Part shown: positions 1 through 8,737 of the stretch, piece after piece
Numbering within the stretch: position 1 is the stretch's first letter
How the letters are laid out: every line of letters begins with the position of its first letter
Made by a program: the position numbers and the translations under genes
From: Desulfosporosinus sp. HMP52
GTDB lineage: Bacteria > Bacillota > Desulfitobacteriia > Desulfitobacteriales > Desulfitobacteriaceae
Assembly: GCF_000765145.1 (NCBI RefSeq)
Contig: NZ_JMGA01000014.1
Coordinates: 1 to 64,000 of the forward strand
Length of the DNA: 64,000 nucleotides
Reading direction: 5' to 3'
The notes under the pieces: generated by a model
The model's input: the letters and a program-made list of their open reading frames with translations, nothing else
Told to the model about the DNA's origin: nothing
Databases searched by the model: none

Positions 1-64
<64 letters not shown>

Positions 65-117
65 AAGTTATTTCAAACTTCTCATTAGAAGAAGATGATT
101 GACTCATGATTTATTTT

Positions 118-174
118 GAAACTCTTGCGAGTTTCTCTCATTGGCTGTCCTTGTTGTTTAGTTTTCAAAGATCA
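118..174 (-). promoter_or_regulatory. 16S rRNA leader with boxA-like antitermination signal and leader hairpin
   Basis: On the minus strand the leader between promoter and 16S contains TGATCTTTGAAAAC (174-161), which matches the boxA-type motif common in Firmicute rRNA leaders. Further on is a hairpin, GAAACTC-4-GAGTTTC (118-135). Both lie between the promoter and the mature 5' end, as expected for antitermination and pre-rRNA processing. Function is inferred from position and motif. Confidence 0.6.
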
Positions 175-312
175 GGAATTTTTGTTTTGACCCGTTTGGG
201 CCAGAATCATATCCTAGCATTTTCAACTTGCGATGTCAACACTTTTTTATCGATTAGTGGGAGCATGTAACCCCTTCCTAATCTTCCAGCACCTCATTTG
301 TGGCGCTCAGTT

Positions 313-341
313 ATAATAGCATTATCACTATTCCCTGTCAA
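313..341 (-). promoter_or_regulatory. rRNA operon promoter
   Basis: On the minus strand there is a perfect -35 (TTGACA, 341-336), a 17-bp spacer and a -10 (TATTAT, 318-313), about 250 bp upstream of the 16S 5' end. The sequence upstream (about 390-420) is very A/T-rich, as in UP elements. No other feature explains this position, so it is the probable rRNA operon promoter. Confidence 0.8.
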
Positions 342-486
342 CTAGTATTTCTAAGTTTTTATTTTCTATGCATCTCTATGCATCTCTTAGGCATTATATA
401 TAATTTTTTTTATTAAAATTTGAACCGGGAGTCTAAGTAATTACTTTTTTTGTACACCATAGATTATGCCGTTATAAGTCAAAGGG

Positions 487-810
487 TTACAACTTTTTAG
501 CAGAATATATTATAATCCACCGACTTACAGCTATATCATGCAAAAGGCAGTTACTTACAGACATGGATTTTTTCCAAGTTCTGTTCCACTTAACTCCCAG
601 CCATTGACCAGAAAAATAGGCACTTCCTAAGAGAAGAACCGTAGATAATCTCCATCCAATTCCCAAGTGAATACGGAAAACTACCATAACAAGTACCGGA
701 AAATGAACTGCGAAAAACCACTGAAGAGATAGTCTCTTAACATTCTCTCTCCAATACCCAAAAGGGATATTCAATACTATCACCAAAAACAGCAACCATC
801 CCCAAACCAT
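487..810 (-). CDS. small integral membrane protein, unknown function
   Basis: A protein of about 107 residues with three hydrophobic stretches (starting MVWGWLLFLVIVL, then around FFAVHFPVLVMVV and STVLLLGSAYFSG) and a basic C-terminus. The start at 810 is chosen over an upstream in-frame one because AAGGGG sits about 9 nt before this ATG. It stands alone between the rRNA promoter region and the divergent amidase gene. I do not recognise the family. Residue composition and ribosome binding site support a real gene, but this is not proven. Confidence 0.5.
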   Translation of the reverse strand: MVWGWLLFLVIVLNIPFGYWRENVKRLSLQWFFAVHFPVLVMVVFRIHLGIGWRLSTVLLLGSAYFSGQWLGVKWNRTWKKSMSVSNCLLHDIAVSRWIIIYSAKKL

Positions 811-946
811 TTCCACACCCCTTTTCACTATTCTAAACAATAATAAAAGCAAGGGTTTTACAAACTTTTCTCAAATTATGTTTACGAAACACATTCTTAC
901 AATATACATAATGAGATAACTCTAGTGAGAGGAGTGTGCTGAAAGA

Positions 947-2134
947 TTGTTTAATCGACCGCTGATTGTATTTATTAGCAAGCCCCTTATTTTTACGGGT
1001 ATCATTGCGTTAATCATTTTATTGATGGGAGCCAGCACCTTAAAATTAACGTCCGTATTTTCTTCCAATTTAAAGGATAAAGTTATTGTGATAGACCCAG
1101 GGCATGGAGGAGCTGACCCTGGGGCCCAAAATTCAGGACTTAAAGAAAAAGATATAAATCTAGATATTTCGTTACGTTTAGGTAAAGTTTTAGAGTCTAA
1201 GGGGTGCAAAGTTATTCTAACCCGGGAAACAGATAAAGATTATTTTCTCCCGGGCTTTGTCAAAGGACGAATGGCTAAAAGAGCTGAGCTAAACCAAAGA
1301 ATTCAAATTGCCTCAGAAAATAATGCTGATCTATTTCTTAGTATTCATGCAAACAGCTTCCCTCAACGAAATTCTTATGGAATGGAAACCTATTACCATC
1401 TGAAATCATCATCCGGAAAAGCCCTTGCCGAAGTAATTCACGAGCAGCTTATCCAAGTTCAACCTGACAATAAGCGTAGGGCCAAAGCCGGAGATTACTA
1501 TTTAATTAACCAAGCTGAAATGCCTTCGGTCATAGTTGAGGTTGGATTTATATCCAATGCTCGAGAAAGAAAGCTATTATCCTCCGATGACTACCGCAAT
1601 CAAGTGGCTAATGCTATCGGAACTGGGGTAGAGAAATATTTTGACGCTTATCCACAGGGAGTACGAGAAAATTTACCCACAGTTGCTCAAGAAGTTCCTC
1701 CTCTGATTAGTGAAAACTCATATAAACTCTACTTTTCAGATGATAATTTAGATAGTCTTGTACCAGAAATACGTCATATAAATCAATCCGAATGGTCTCG
1801 ACTTGATCTTTCGCAAAAAACGAGCCTTGTCATGAGTAAGCTCATACAAGGCCCAGTTTCCAGTAAATTATCACCGACTATTGCTCCAACAACTAAATTA
1901 ATTTCTGTGACAACACAGAACGGTTTAGCGACAATTAACTTTAGTAAAGAGATTAGAGATGATTTTGCAGGGGGTGCATCCGGGGAAAATATGACCATTC
2001 GATCGATCATCTGGTCTGTGACACAAATCCCTGGTATCACCGGAGTTCGCATTCTTGTTAATGGGGAATTTGGCGACTCCATTGGAGGACATATTCTGTT
2101 AGATCGAACTTTTACTACTCAATTTGGAGTTTAA
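947..2134 (+). CDS. N-acetylmuramoyl-L-alanine amidase with C-terminal GerMN domain
   Basis: Secreted cell-wall amidase that cleaves the bond between N-acetylmuramic acid and L-alanine. An N-terminal membrane segment (about residues 13-32) is followed by an Amidase_3 domain (about 44-235) with the zinc and catalytic signatures DPGHGGADPGA, LSIHANSF and VEVGFISN. The C-terminus (about 250-395) resembles a GerMN domain, found in germination and sporulation wall proteins, so a sporulation or germination role is plausible (CwlD-like). The start is TTG, preceded by GAGAGGAG at a longish spacing. The stop overlaps the convergent prfC stop by 3-4 nt. Confidence 0.88.
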   Translation: MFNRPLIVFISKPLIFTGIIALIILLMGASTLKLTSVFSSNLKDKVIVIDPGHGGADPGAQNSGLKEKDINLDISLRLGKVLESKGCKVILTRETDKDYFLPGFVKGRMAKRAELNQRIQIASENNADLFLSIHANSFPQRNSYGMETYYHLKSSSGKALAEVIHEQLIQVQPDNKRRAKAGDYYLINQAEMPSVIVEVGFISNARERKLLSSDDYRNQVANAIGTGVEKYFDAYPQGVRENLPTVAQEVPPLISENSYKLYFSDDNLDSLVPEIRHINQSEWSRLDLSQKTSLVMSKLIQGPVSSKLSPTIAPTTKLISVTTQNGLATINFSKEIRDDFAGGASGENMTIRSIIWSVTQIPGITGVRILVNGEFGDSIGGHILLDRTFTTQFGV

Positions 2135-3717
2135 AAGGGTTGATTATAAAATTTAATCTCATAGCGTTCGCTTAACCAATTTGCTTTCCATTGATCTAAT
2201 AACAATACGGCATAGTTATCGTCTTTATCCATCACAACAGTGCTCATGCTTGACTCTGTAAGAAGCTTAACAGTCTTTTCGTCCTTTTCAACCCAGCGCA
2301 CAATTTCAAAGGGCAGGTGTTGAATATTGACGTTTACCCCATACTCTTCACGCAACCTGTATTCTAAAACTTCAAACTGTAATTGGCCTACTACACCAAC
2401 AATCGGAGCTTCTACCCCCACATGGAGGTCACGAAACACATGGATAGCGCCCTCTTCTTGCAGTTCCTGAATTCCTTTAATGAATTGCTTGCGCTTTAAA
2501 GCATTGGCAATATTTATCCGGGCAAAGTTTTCAGGACTAAAAAATGGCATTGCTTCAAATTGAAGTCCATCCTTTTCAGTAAGGACATCCCCAATCCTAA
2601 GAAGCCCGCTATCATGTACCCCGATAATGTCGCCAGCAAAGGCTTCATCGAGAATCGTTCTTTCTTGGGCGAACAACTGTTGAGGTTGGGCAAGGCGAAG
2701 ACGACGGTGAGAGCGAGTGTGAATCACATTCATCCCTCGCTCATAGCGACCGGTACAGATACGAATAAAAGCAATTCTATCTCGATGCTGGGAATTCATG
2801 TTAGCTTGAATTTTGAAGATATACCCAGAAAAACTCGGTGTTTCTGGATCTAGCTCTCCTAAATTTGTGTTTCTGGGTTGTGGTGCCGGAGCTAGTTCCA
2901 AGAAATATTGCAGAAAATTAGGCACACCAAAGTTATTTAGGGCACTGCCGAAAAATACCGGTGTCACTTCTCCACGATCTACCCGTTCTTGAGAAAAGTC
3001 ATTTCCAGCTAAGTCGAGAAGTTCAATCTCCTCGGTTAATTGTTTGACAAGACCTTCTCCGATACCATCCTGCACCAAGGGATCACTAAAAGCACCGGAT
3101 ATAGGCGGCTTAGCGCTGGATCTTGCACTTCCCTCAACAAAACGTTCCACTTGTCCGGTTTTGCGGTCATAAATCCCCTTAAAATCTTGACCCATACCAA
3201 TTGGCCAATTCATAGCATAAGATTCAATTCCCAGTACCTTTTCTACTTCATCCATCAAATCAAGTGGATCCTTAGCATTGCGGTCAAATTTATTGATAAA
3301 GGTAAAAATCGGAATCCCACGCTGACGGCAGACCTCAAATAGTTTCTTGGTCTGGGTCTCAACCCCTTTTGCTGCATCAATCAGCATCACTGCACTATCC
3401 GCCGCAGTCAGAGTTCGGTAGGTATCCTCACTAAAATCCTGGTGCCCAGGTGTATCAAGGATATTAATAACGAATCCTTGATACTTAAATTGCAGAGCAC
3501 TGGACGTAATGGAAATCCCACGCTGTCTCTCAAGTTCCATCCAATCCGAAGTAGCATAGCGTTCCGCTTTCCTTGCCTTTACCGAACCGGCTTCACGAAT
3601 TGCCCCTCCAAAAAGAAGCAGCTTTTCGGTTAAGGTTGTTTTTCCTGCATCCGGATGAGAAATAATCGCAAAGGTTTTACGAGAATTAATTTCTGATTTT
3701 AAATCCGTGTGACTCAA
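2131..3717 (-). CDS. prfC: peptide chain release factor 3
   Basis: GTPase that recycles RF1/RF2 from the ribosome after peptide release. 528 residues, the usual RF3 length. The G-domain motifs are visible: SHPDAGKTTLTEKLL (P-loop), RGISITSS (switch I), DTPGHQDF (G3) and NKFDR (G4). The N-terminus and the long C-terminal domain (to NQPF) are typical. The start is TTG behind AAGGAG. It is monocistronic and has its own promoter upstream. Confidence 0.95.
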   Translation of the reverse strand: MSHTDLKSEINSRKTFAIISHPDAGKTTLTEKLLLFGGAIREAGSVKARKAERYATSDWMELERQRGISITSSALQFKYQGFVINILDTPGHQDFSEDTYRTLTAADSAVMLIDAAKGVETQTKKLFEVCRQRGIPIFTFINKFDRNAKDPLDLMDEVEKVLGIESYAMNWPIGMGQDFKGIYDRKTGQVERFVEGSARSSAKPPISGAFSDPLVQDGIGEGLVKQLTEEIELLDLAGNDFSQERVDRGEVTPVFFGSALNNFGVPNFLQYFLELAPAPQPRNTNLGELDPETPSFSGYIFKIQANMNSQHRDRIAFIRICTGRYERGMNVIHTRSHRRLRLAQPQQLFAQERTILDEAFAGDIIGVHDSGLLRIGDVLTEKDGLQFEAMPFFSPENFARINIANALKRKQFIKGIQELQEEGAIHVFRDLHVGVEAPIVGVVGQLQFEVLEYRLREEYGVNVNIQHLPFEIVRWVEKDEKTVKLLTESSMSTVVMDKDDNYAVLLLDQWKANWLSERYEIKFYNQPF

Positions 3718-3796
3718 TGTTTTAACTCCTTAAACTAATCTTTTGTCATACATCATATTCGAAGGTTCAATTGTTTTTCAATTAGTATAAGAGTTA

Positions 3797-3825
3797 ATTA
3801 TACACGATATTGTATATATCCTCAA
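3797..3825 (-). promoter_or_regulatory. probable prfC promoter
   Basis: Minus-strand TTGAGG (3825-3820), 17-bp spacer, TATAAT (3802-3797), about 80 bp upstream of the prfC start. Good match to a housekeeping sigma-A promoter. No operator is evident. Confidence 0.6.
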
Positions 3826-3858
3826 TTGGCAGGCCCTATGAAAAAAACACCATTGTCT

Positions 3859-4290
3859 TCATGTCTCAATAACGGCTACAGGCTCAAAATCCTTAAGCTT
3901 GCAGATCTCTTTAAAATAGACCAGCAGGATGAAAACATCCCGCGGCTCTTCAAATTCTTCCACATGTTCGATGTTGATTTGTTTCCCTGCGAAGAAGGTC
4001 TTCAGATCCAGGTCCTTGTTATCTTCCTGTCCAATCAGTGCACTATATTCATTGACCAACTCCTGCAATTTGTTTTGATTTTCATCATTGACCTCCACAT
4101 CCGGAAAGAGGTAATTGCTGGAGTTTTCCCCGAAGCAAAACATCTCTTTAATGGTTGATTCCCCTTCGGCAGCAGCCTCTTCTTCAGGTCTTAACATAAT
4201 ATATTTCTTCGACATCCTACTGTCCTTTCCGGAGGCTGAGCCTCCCTGATCTGGAATATTCCCAGATCCGATATGAATTCTAAGTGACAT
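3859..4290 (-). CDS. small acidic protein, unknown function
   Basis: Up to 143 residues, strongly acidic (runs such as RPEEEAAAEGE), no membrane segment. I do not recognise the family. Two starts are possible: ATG at 4290 behind GAGGG, or ATG at 4215 behind AAAGGA. The extra 25 residues of the long form are encoded by DNA holding two palindromes (about 4230-4270), which makes the short form attractive. It lies 20 bp downstream of the methyltransferase-like gene and is probably co-transcribed with it. Confidence 0.55.
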   Translation of the reverse strand: MSLRIHIGSGNIPDQGGSASGKDSRMSKKYIMLRPEEEAAAEGESTIKEMFCFGENSSNYLFPDVEVNDENQNKLQELVNEYSALIGQEDNKDLDLKTFFAGKQINIEHVEEFEEPRDVFILLVYFKEICKLKDFEPVAVIET

Positions 4291-4310
4291 TTGGAAATTC
4301 CCTCATTTTA

Positions 4311-5147
4311 CTATACTTTATTTTTACAAACACATGTGAACCTCATATCATATTTACAGTCAGGCTTAAAAGGCCATAATAATTTGAACTCCGAACTAAT
4401 ATTTATCAAACCACTTTCCAATCTTAATTCCAAGTCATTTTCCGCTTGAATAGCCCCTTCAATTCCACCATACTGTCCTTCTATCCCCATCTCATAGCCA
4501 ACAAATAATGTATCTTCAGTGCTTTCTATGACTGCCGCATTAAGCTTTTTTGCAATAATTTCATTCATCTTTTTTATTTTGTCAATAGCCAGATTATCTG
4601 TCTTCCCAGTTATTTGTAGACATATTGACCAAATCTGCTGTAAATAAACATTTATCTGACTATGAACTCCTATTAATATACTATTTTTATAGGTATCTTT
4701 TCCGAAAACTAATAGATATTTGTCAATTTTATTAGTTAGATTATCGAGGAGACTTAATATTTTTCGTCGACTATTTAAATTATTCGTACTAGTAAAAAAG
4801 TATTTCCTTACTAAATATTCATAATCTCTATATTCGCTATCCTCGATACCCAAAAAGTCACAAGCTATCAATTCGATTTTGTTGCTATTTTCTAATGAAT
4901 ACTGTTTAATACCCTCTTTCATAGAAGACATATCTATATCAATTAAAATTACCTTTTTAAATTTAGATTCAAGTATGCGCAAATCAATATCATTACATTT
5001 ACCTGCACCAAATATTGCAATACTTTCAAAGTCTGTAGTATTAGAAATAATATACTCTGTTACTTGATATCTATAACTACTCCATTCTTCGTAAGCTCCG
5101 GCAATTATTTGCGACTTCTTTAACTCATCAAAAAAGTTAAGGTCCAT
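4311..5147 (-). CDS. SAM-dependent methyltransferase-like protein
   Basis: 278 residues. The middle part has a class I methyltransferase-like Rossmann signature: a glycine motif (SIAIFGAGKCNDIDL, about residues 42-56) followed by an acidic strand end (KVILIDIDM), as in motifs I and II. The rest has no motif I can name, and a substrate cannot be inferred. The start has GGGGTGAG about 6 nt upstream. It is the first gene of a two-gene unit with the small acidic protein. The DNA is more A/T-rich than its neighbours, which could mean transfer, but this is only an impression. Confidence 0.55.
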   Translation of the reverse strand: MDLNFFDELKKSQIIAGAYEEWSSYRYQVTEYIISNTTDFESIAIFGAGKCNDIDLRILESKFKKVILIDIDMSSMKEGIKQYSLENSNKIELIACDFLGIEDSEYRDYEYLVRKYFFTSTNNLNSRRKILSLLDNLTNKIDKYLLVFGKDTYKNSILIGVHSQINVYLQQIWSICLQITGKTDNLAIDKIKKMNEIIAKKLNAAVIESTEDTLFVGYEMGIEGQYGGIEGAIQAENDLELRLESGLINISSEFKLLWPFKPDCKYDMRFTCVCKNKV

Positions 5148-5243
5148 TAAAGCTCACCCCTACATTAAGTTATCATTTCAAAATATTATAACACGGTGAA
5201 AATGGCCTGTTCATGTTTTTTAGTCTTCCCCCTTTGGCAGTGA

Positions 5244-5996
5244 TTAGTGAGTGAGTGTTTGTTCCGCCAGCCCCTCAATTTGTTTTCCTGAGACGGGCAT
5301 GACACAATATTCTCGAATAGAAGAGGCGAAATAAGCCCCATCTTTTGCCTGTTCATAGCTTTCCAGAGTATAGCTCCCGTCAGGGCCTTCTTGATAAGTG
5401 ATGGCTGCCGGAATAATCCCTCCTCCTTCTTCGCTCAGAACATTGTCATACAAGCGATAGCTTTGCGCAAAGGTTGTCACAAAAACCTTGAGTTTGCCGT
5501 CTTCCCGATAGCTGGCAAAGATATGGGGGGCCACAATGCAAAATCCGCCCTGCCGTCCCTTATGCTTTTGAACTTCCGTCTGATAGACGAGTCGGGCCAC
5601 GGGATCATTCCCTTGATAGGCAAAATCAGGCAAGCTTACTTCCCGGCGAATCTGAAGACGGCTGTACCATTCCTGAGGGGATAAGGTTTCATCACTGACA
5701 TTATTTCTCACCCCCATCAATTCCTTACCAAGCCTCATCAGAATTTGTCCCCGCAGTCCTTCGGCATTTCCTGCTTCAAACTGGGCTAAAACATAGGGCA
5801 AGGCATTCTCACCCCCATATTTGAGGATACTCTCATAAGCCAGATCATGAGCTTTGATATAATCGTCAGGATTAGAGGACTGCCCGGGAGAGGACATGAT
5901 AGTCCGCAGATTGTCTTCAATAAGTTGGGCGACGTTCTGAGTCTGGGCACTCCAAACGCTGCCACATTTCGTCTGAAAATGTACCGCTTGCGACAC
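5244..5996 (-). pseudogene. C-terminal remnant of a BlaR1/M56-type metallopeptidase
   Basis: The about 240 readable residues resemble the extracytoplasmic C-terminal region of M56/BlaR1-family proteins as I remember them (stretches like NPDDYIKAHDLAYE, KLKVFVTTFAQSY, EEGGGIIPAAITY and MPVSGKQIEGLA). There is no membrane domain and no HExxH metallopeptidase motif, so at least the first half is missing. The upstream end runs antiparallel-free into the 3' end of the DapF-like gene in another frame, and no convincing ribosome binding site precedes any start. I read it as a truncated remnant. A short independent gene starting at about 5897 is the alternative. Confidence 0.5.
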
Positions 5997-6798
5997 TCGA
6001 AACCGTACCGGTCATGTGTACGTGTCCGTCATTATTAATGTCTATGTTAATGACTCCACCAGGCATATGTACCTTCACTTGATTATCTACTAAACCTAGC
6101 TTATAGGCAGCGCTTGCTGCCGCACAGCCACTACTGCCAGATGCCAAAGTATAACCTGCTCCCCGTTCCCAAATCTCAATTCGAATATTATTTCTATCAA
6201 GGACCTTTAGAAACTGCACATTTATCCTATTTGGGAACATGGGATGGTTCTCAATAACTGGCCCCAATTCTTTTGCTAGCTCCTCAGAAATTATATCCAT
6301 GAGTAACACGCAGTGTGGGTTACCTATCGAGAGACATGTAATTCTGAACGAACCCTTTTCCGATTCTAAGACATCATCAATAACCTCGCGGGATAGTCCT
6401 GCCACTGGAATGGATTCACTCAAAAATGTAACAGTCCCCATATCAACCCTAATTAATTGACCTTTTCCGTCTAGTATGGTAACAAGCACCTCCCCTCCCA
6501 AGGTGTCCAAAGTGAAACTGTTCGTGTTTATATAGCCCTGATCAAAAAGATGCCTTGAAAAGATCCGAATTCCGTTTCCGCTTTTCTCGGCTTCACTACC
6601 GTCAGGATTTAAAATTCTTAGCTTTATGCAGCCGCCATCAAGGATTGGTCCATACAAAATCCCGTCCGATCCTATTCCAAAATTCCGATGACAAATTAGT
6701 TGGATATTTTCCATTGTTAGATTAAGCCTGGTTTTATTAGGGTCGATAACTATATAGTCGTTACCTAACGCATGATATTTTACATAATCTACTTTCAT
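5917..6798 (-). CDS. DapF-family epimerase homologue with serine at both catalytic cysteine positions
   Basis: 293 residues with the two-lobed DapF fold signatures: N-terminal YHALGNDYIVID, NFGIGSDG, NPDGSEAEKSGNGIR and ERGAGYTLASGSSGCA. In diaminopimelate epimerase the two catalytic residues are cysteines, in the contexts CGNG and ACGTG. Here the codons read Ser73 (AGC) and Ser220 (TCT). The protein is therefore unlikely to be a standard two-cysteine DapF and may act on another amino acid or have another role. The last about 15 residues look like run-on into the downstream remnant. Good GAGGAGG ribosome binding site. No lysine-pathway genes are adjacent. Confidence 0.8.
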   Translation of the reverse strand: MKVDYVKYHALGNDYIVIDPNKTRLNLTMENIQLICHRNFGIGSDGILYGPILDGGCIKLRILNPDGSEAEKSGNGIRIFSRHLFDQGYINTNSFTLDTLGGEVLVTILDGKGQLIRVDMGTVTFLSESIPVAGLSREVIDDVLESEKGSFRITCLSIGNPHCVLLMDIISEELAKELGPVIENHPMFPNRINVQFLKVLDRNNIRIEIWERGAGYTLASGSSGCAAASAAYKLGLVDNQVKVHMPGGVINIDINNDGHVHMTGTVSSVASGTFSDEMWQRLECPDSERRPTY

Positions 6799-6887
6799 CT
6801 ATTAACCCTCCTCAATAGACTACAATATCTTCTTTATCATTGGGTATACGTTATAGACAACATCTGCATGAAAATCGTTTTTTTAAT

Positions 6888-7427
6888 TCACCAAACCTCC
6901 AGGTGTATTATCTCCTCGAGTTTTTTTCTGGGACGTGCCTTGGGAATTTCATTTGCATAACCAAGAGTAATGATACTCACAACGTATTTGTCGGGGGGAA
7001 TATTTAAAATCGGCCTAATTTCTTCTTGTGTAAACCATGCAACCCAACATGTACCTAATCCTAAATTTTCAGCTTCGAGCACCATATGCTCTATGGCAAT
7101 TGAGGTATCCCTTATTATCTGTTTAACTTCCTCCTGTGGACTGGCTTCATCTATTGAAATTGTCACATTATCTTTTATCCTAGAACGAATATCTGCAACA
7201 CATACGATAAAAACTGGGGCGGAGAGCATCCAGCTCTGATGATGGGAAACTTCAGCTAGTTTTTGTCTGTTATGTTCCGACTTTACTATAACAAAATGCC
7301 ACGGCTGTGTATTATCTCCGGATGGAGCAAGCCTAGCACTCTCAAGTATTTGAATTATTTTTTCATCTTCAACTGGCTTATCCTTATAACTTCTTATGCT
7401 TCTGCGCGTTTTGATCGGCTCAATCAT
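6888..7427 (-). CDS. nitroreductase family protein
   Basis: FMN-dependent oxidoreductase of the nitroreductase superfamily, 179 residues. Family signatures are an N-terminal RRSIRSYKDKPV (FMN phosphate contact), LAPSGDNTQPWHFVIV, and a C-terminal GLGTCWVAWF and IPPDKYVVSIITLGY. AAAGGAG precedes the ATG by 6 nt. Substrate unknown; such enzymes reduce nitroaromatics, quinones or flavins. Stands between the DapF-like gene and the DUF1835-type gene, all on the minus strand with separate spacers. Confidence 0.88.
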   Translation of the reverse strand: MIEPIKTRRSIRSYKDKPVEDEKIIQILESARLAPSGDNTQPWHFVIVKSEHNRQKLAEVSHHQSWMLSAPVFIVCVADIRSRIKDNVTISIDEASPQEEVKQIIRDTSIAIEHMVLEAENLGLGTCWVAWFTQEEIRPILNIPPDKYVVSIITLGYANEIPKARPRKKLEEIIHLEVW

Positions 7428-7461
7428 ATTTTTCTCCTTTAAATCTTCTCTCTGGCTTCAC

Positions 7462-8361
7462 CTAAATTGGCGTTGATTTCTCTACTTTTCTTAAAATTTT
7501 TCCGTATGGATGAGATGCATCGTTATCTGCAACAATTTCTAATTGATTTTTAGCAATCATCATTTCAATGCGCAGGGCATACCAACCGTCTCCAACTCCT
7601 AACTGATATTTCCCCAAAATAGTCCCAATAAGGTGACCCATAACAAAATTACGATCCGGAATATTTTTTCTAATGATATGGTCGTAAAAATCTTCCTGAA
7701 CAGAAATCAACCTACCGTTGACTAAAGCCCTCAATGGTGTATTTTCAGCTTTTAGATCATTCCAAAGACTGCTTTGCCATTGTTTTTCAATATTGGTTAT
7801 TTCACGCGCCAAAGGCAAGAAACTATAAAACTGCTCTGGTGAAACTTCTGCCCAATAAGTACAAGACTGTATCGTGTCGTCTGAAACCTCCCAATAATCA
7901 GGTAGTGAAATTATACTCATTTTGCATTTAATGGTTCGTAAAGCATCACAGATAAAAGCAAAAGCACAAGCCGAAAATGGTGTATTGCTTTTCCAAACTC
8001 GTATGGGCTCTCCGTTTTTTGCAGAGATAATTAAGTTCTCAAAATCTTCACGCTGTGAGTTGAAGAATCGTGCTATTTGGTTATTCCCAATTTTTATTGA
8101 CCCAAACACTCTGATAAATTCATTTTTGCGTTCTTCACTGTCAATTTCGCTGGCAATATCACCTATATCTAGGTTAAAGCCAATGTAGACGACATCCCTG
8201 CCAATGGCTTTACTTTCAAACTGTTTCTGGTTTTCCAACTCATTTTTTGATGGCCTCTTACCTATATATCCCATAGCATTGCTATGCACATTTTCTTGGT
8301 TGTAGTGTTTTGCCATTTTCATAGCACCTTTGGCGCTATCGCTAAATACAACTTCGAGCAT
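7462..8361 (-). CDS. DUF1835/DUF3658-type protein
   Basis: About 299 residues from the ATG at 8361 (MLEVVFSDSAKG), which has AAGG upstream; a longer in-frame start at 8418 lacks a good ribosome binding site. The opening strand with FSDSAKG and the later IRVWKSNTPFSACAF and WYALRIEMM match my memory of DUF1835/DUF3658 proteins, which have no established biochemical role. No signal peptide or membrane segment. Single gene facing a divergent small operon. Confidence 0.6.
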   Translation of the reverse strand: MLEVVFSDSAKGAMKMAKHYNQENVHSNAMGYIGKRPSKNELENQKQFESKAIGRDVVYIGFNLDIGDIASEIDSEERKNEFIRVFGSIKIGNNQIARFFNSQREDFENLIISAKNGEPIRVWKSNTPFSACAFAFICDALRTIKCKMSIISLPDYWEVSDDTIQSCTYWAEVSPEQFYSFLPLAREITNIEKQWQSSLWNDLKAENTPLRALVNGRLISVQEDFYDHIIRKNIPDRNFVMGHLIGTILGKYQLGVGDGWYALRIEMMIAKNQLEIVADNDASHPYGKILRKVEKSTPI

Positions 8362-8522
8362 ATATTTACGACCTTGTAAGATAATTTGTGGGGGGAAAAG
8401 TAGAAGTGATACTAACACTTATGCTAATAATTTACATTATTCTACAACCACATGACTATCACCTTCTAAGTTGGCAAAACTAGCCATATAGTATTGAAAC
8501 AGTATTTGGAAGGTGTTATGAT

Positions 8523-8726
8523 ATGGACAAAGAGGAAGAGCAGTTGTCAAACGAGGAGGACGAGAACATGAACGGTGCTGTAAAAGACCAAGGATATAGA
8601 AAAACATCACTGTCATCCCAAAAACTTAAGGAAATCTCTGTTCGCCCAGTGACAATTAAAGATGGAAAATTTCTGTTCGATAGAAAGAATAAAGACCACC
8701 GGTATATTGTAAACGAGGGAGAATAA
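8523..8726 (+). CDS. small charged protein upstream of PemK/MazF-like gene
   Basis: 67 residues, highly charged, starting MDKEEEQLSNEEDEN and rich in Lys/Asp/Arg towards the C-terminus. GGAAGGTG lies about 8 nt before the ATG. Its stop is only 11 bp before the start of the broken PemK/MazF-like gene, so the two look like one operon. By position it could be an antitoxin-like partner, but I see no known antitoxin fold and no AbrB or MetJ-type DNA-binding motif. Confidence 0.5.
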   Translation: MDKEEEQLSNEEDENMNGAVKDQGYRKTSLSSQKLKEISVRPVTIKDGKFLFDRKNKDHRYIVNEGE

Positions 8727-8737
8727 GAGGTTTCATA

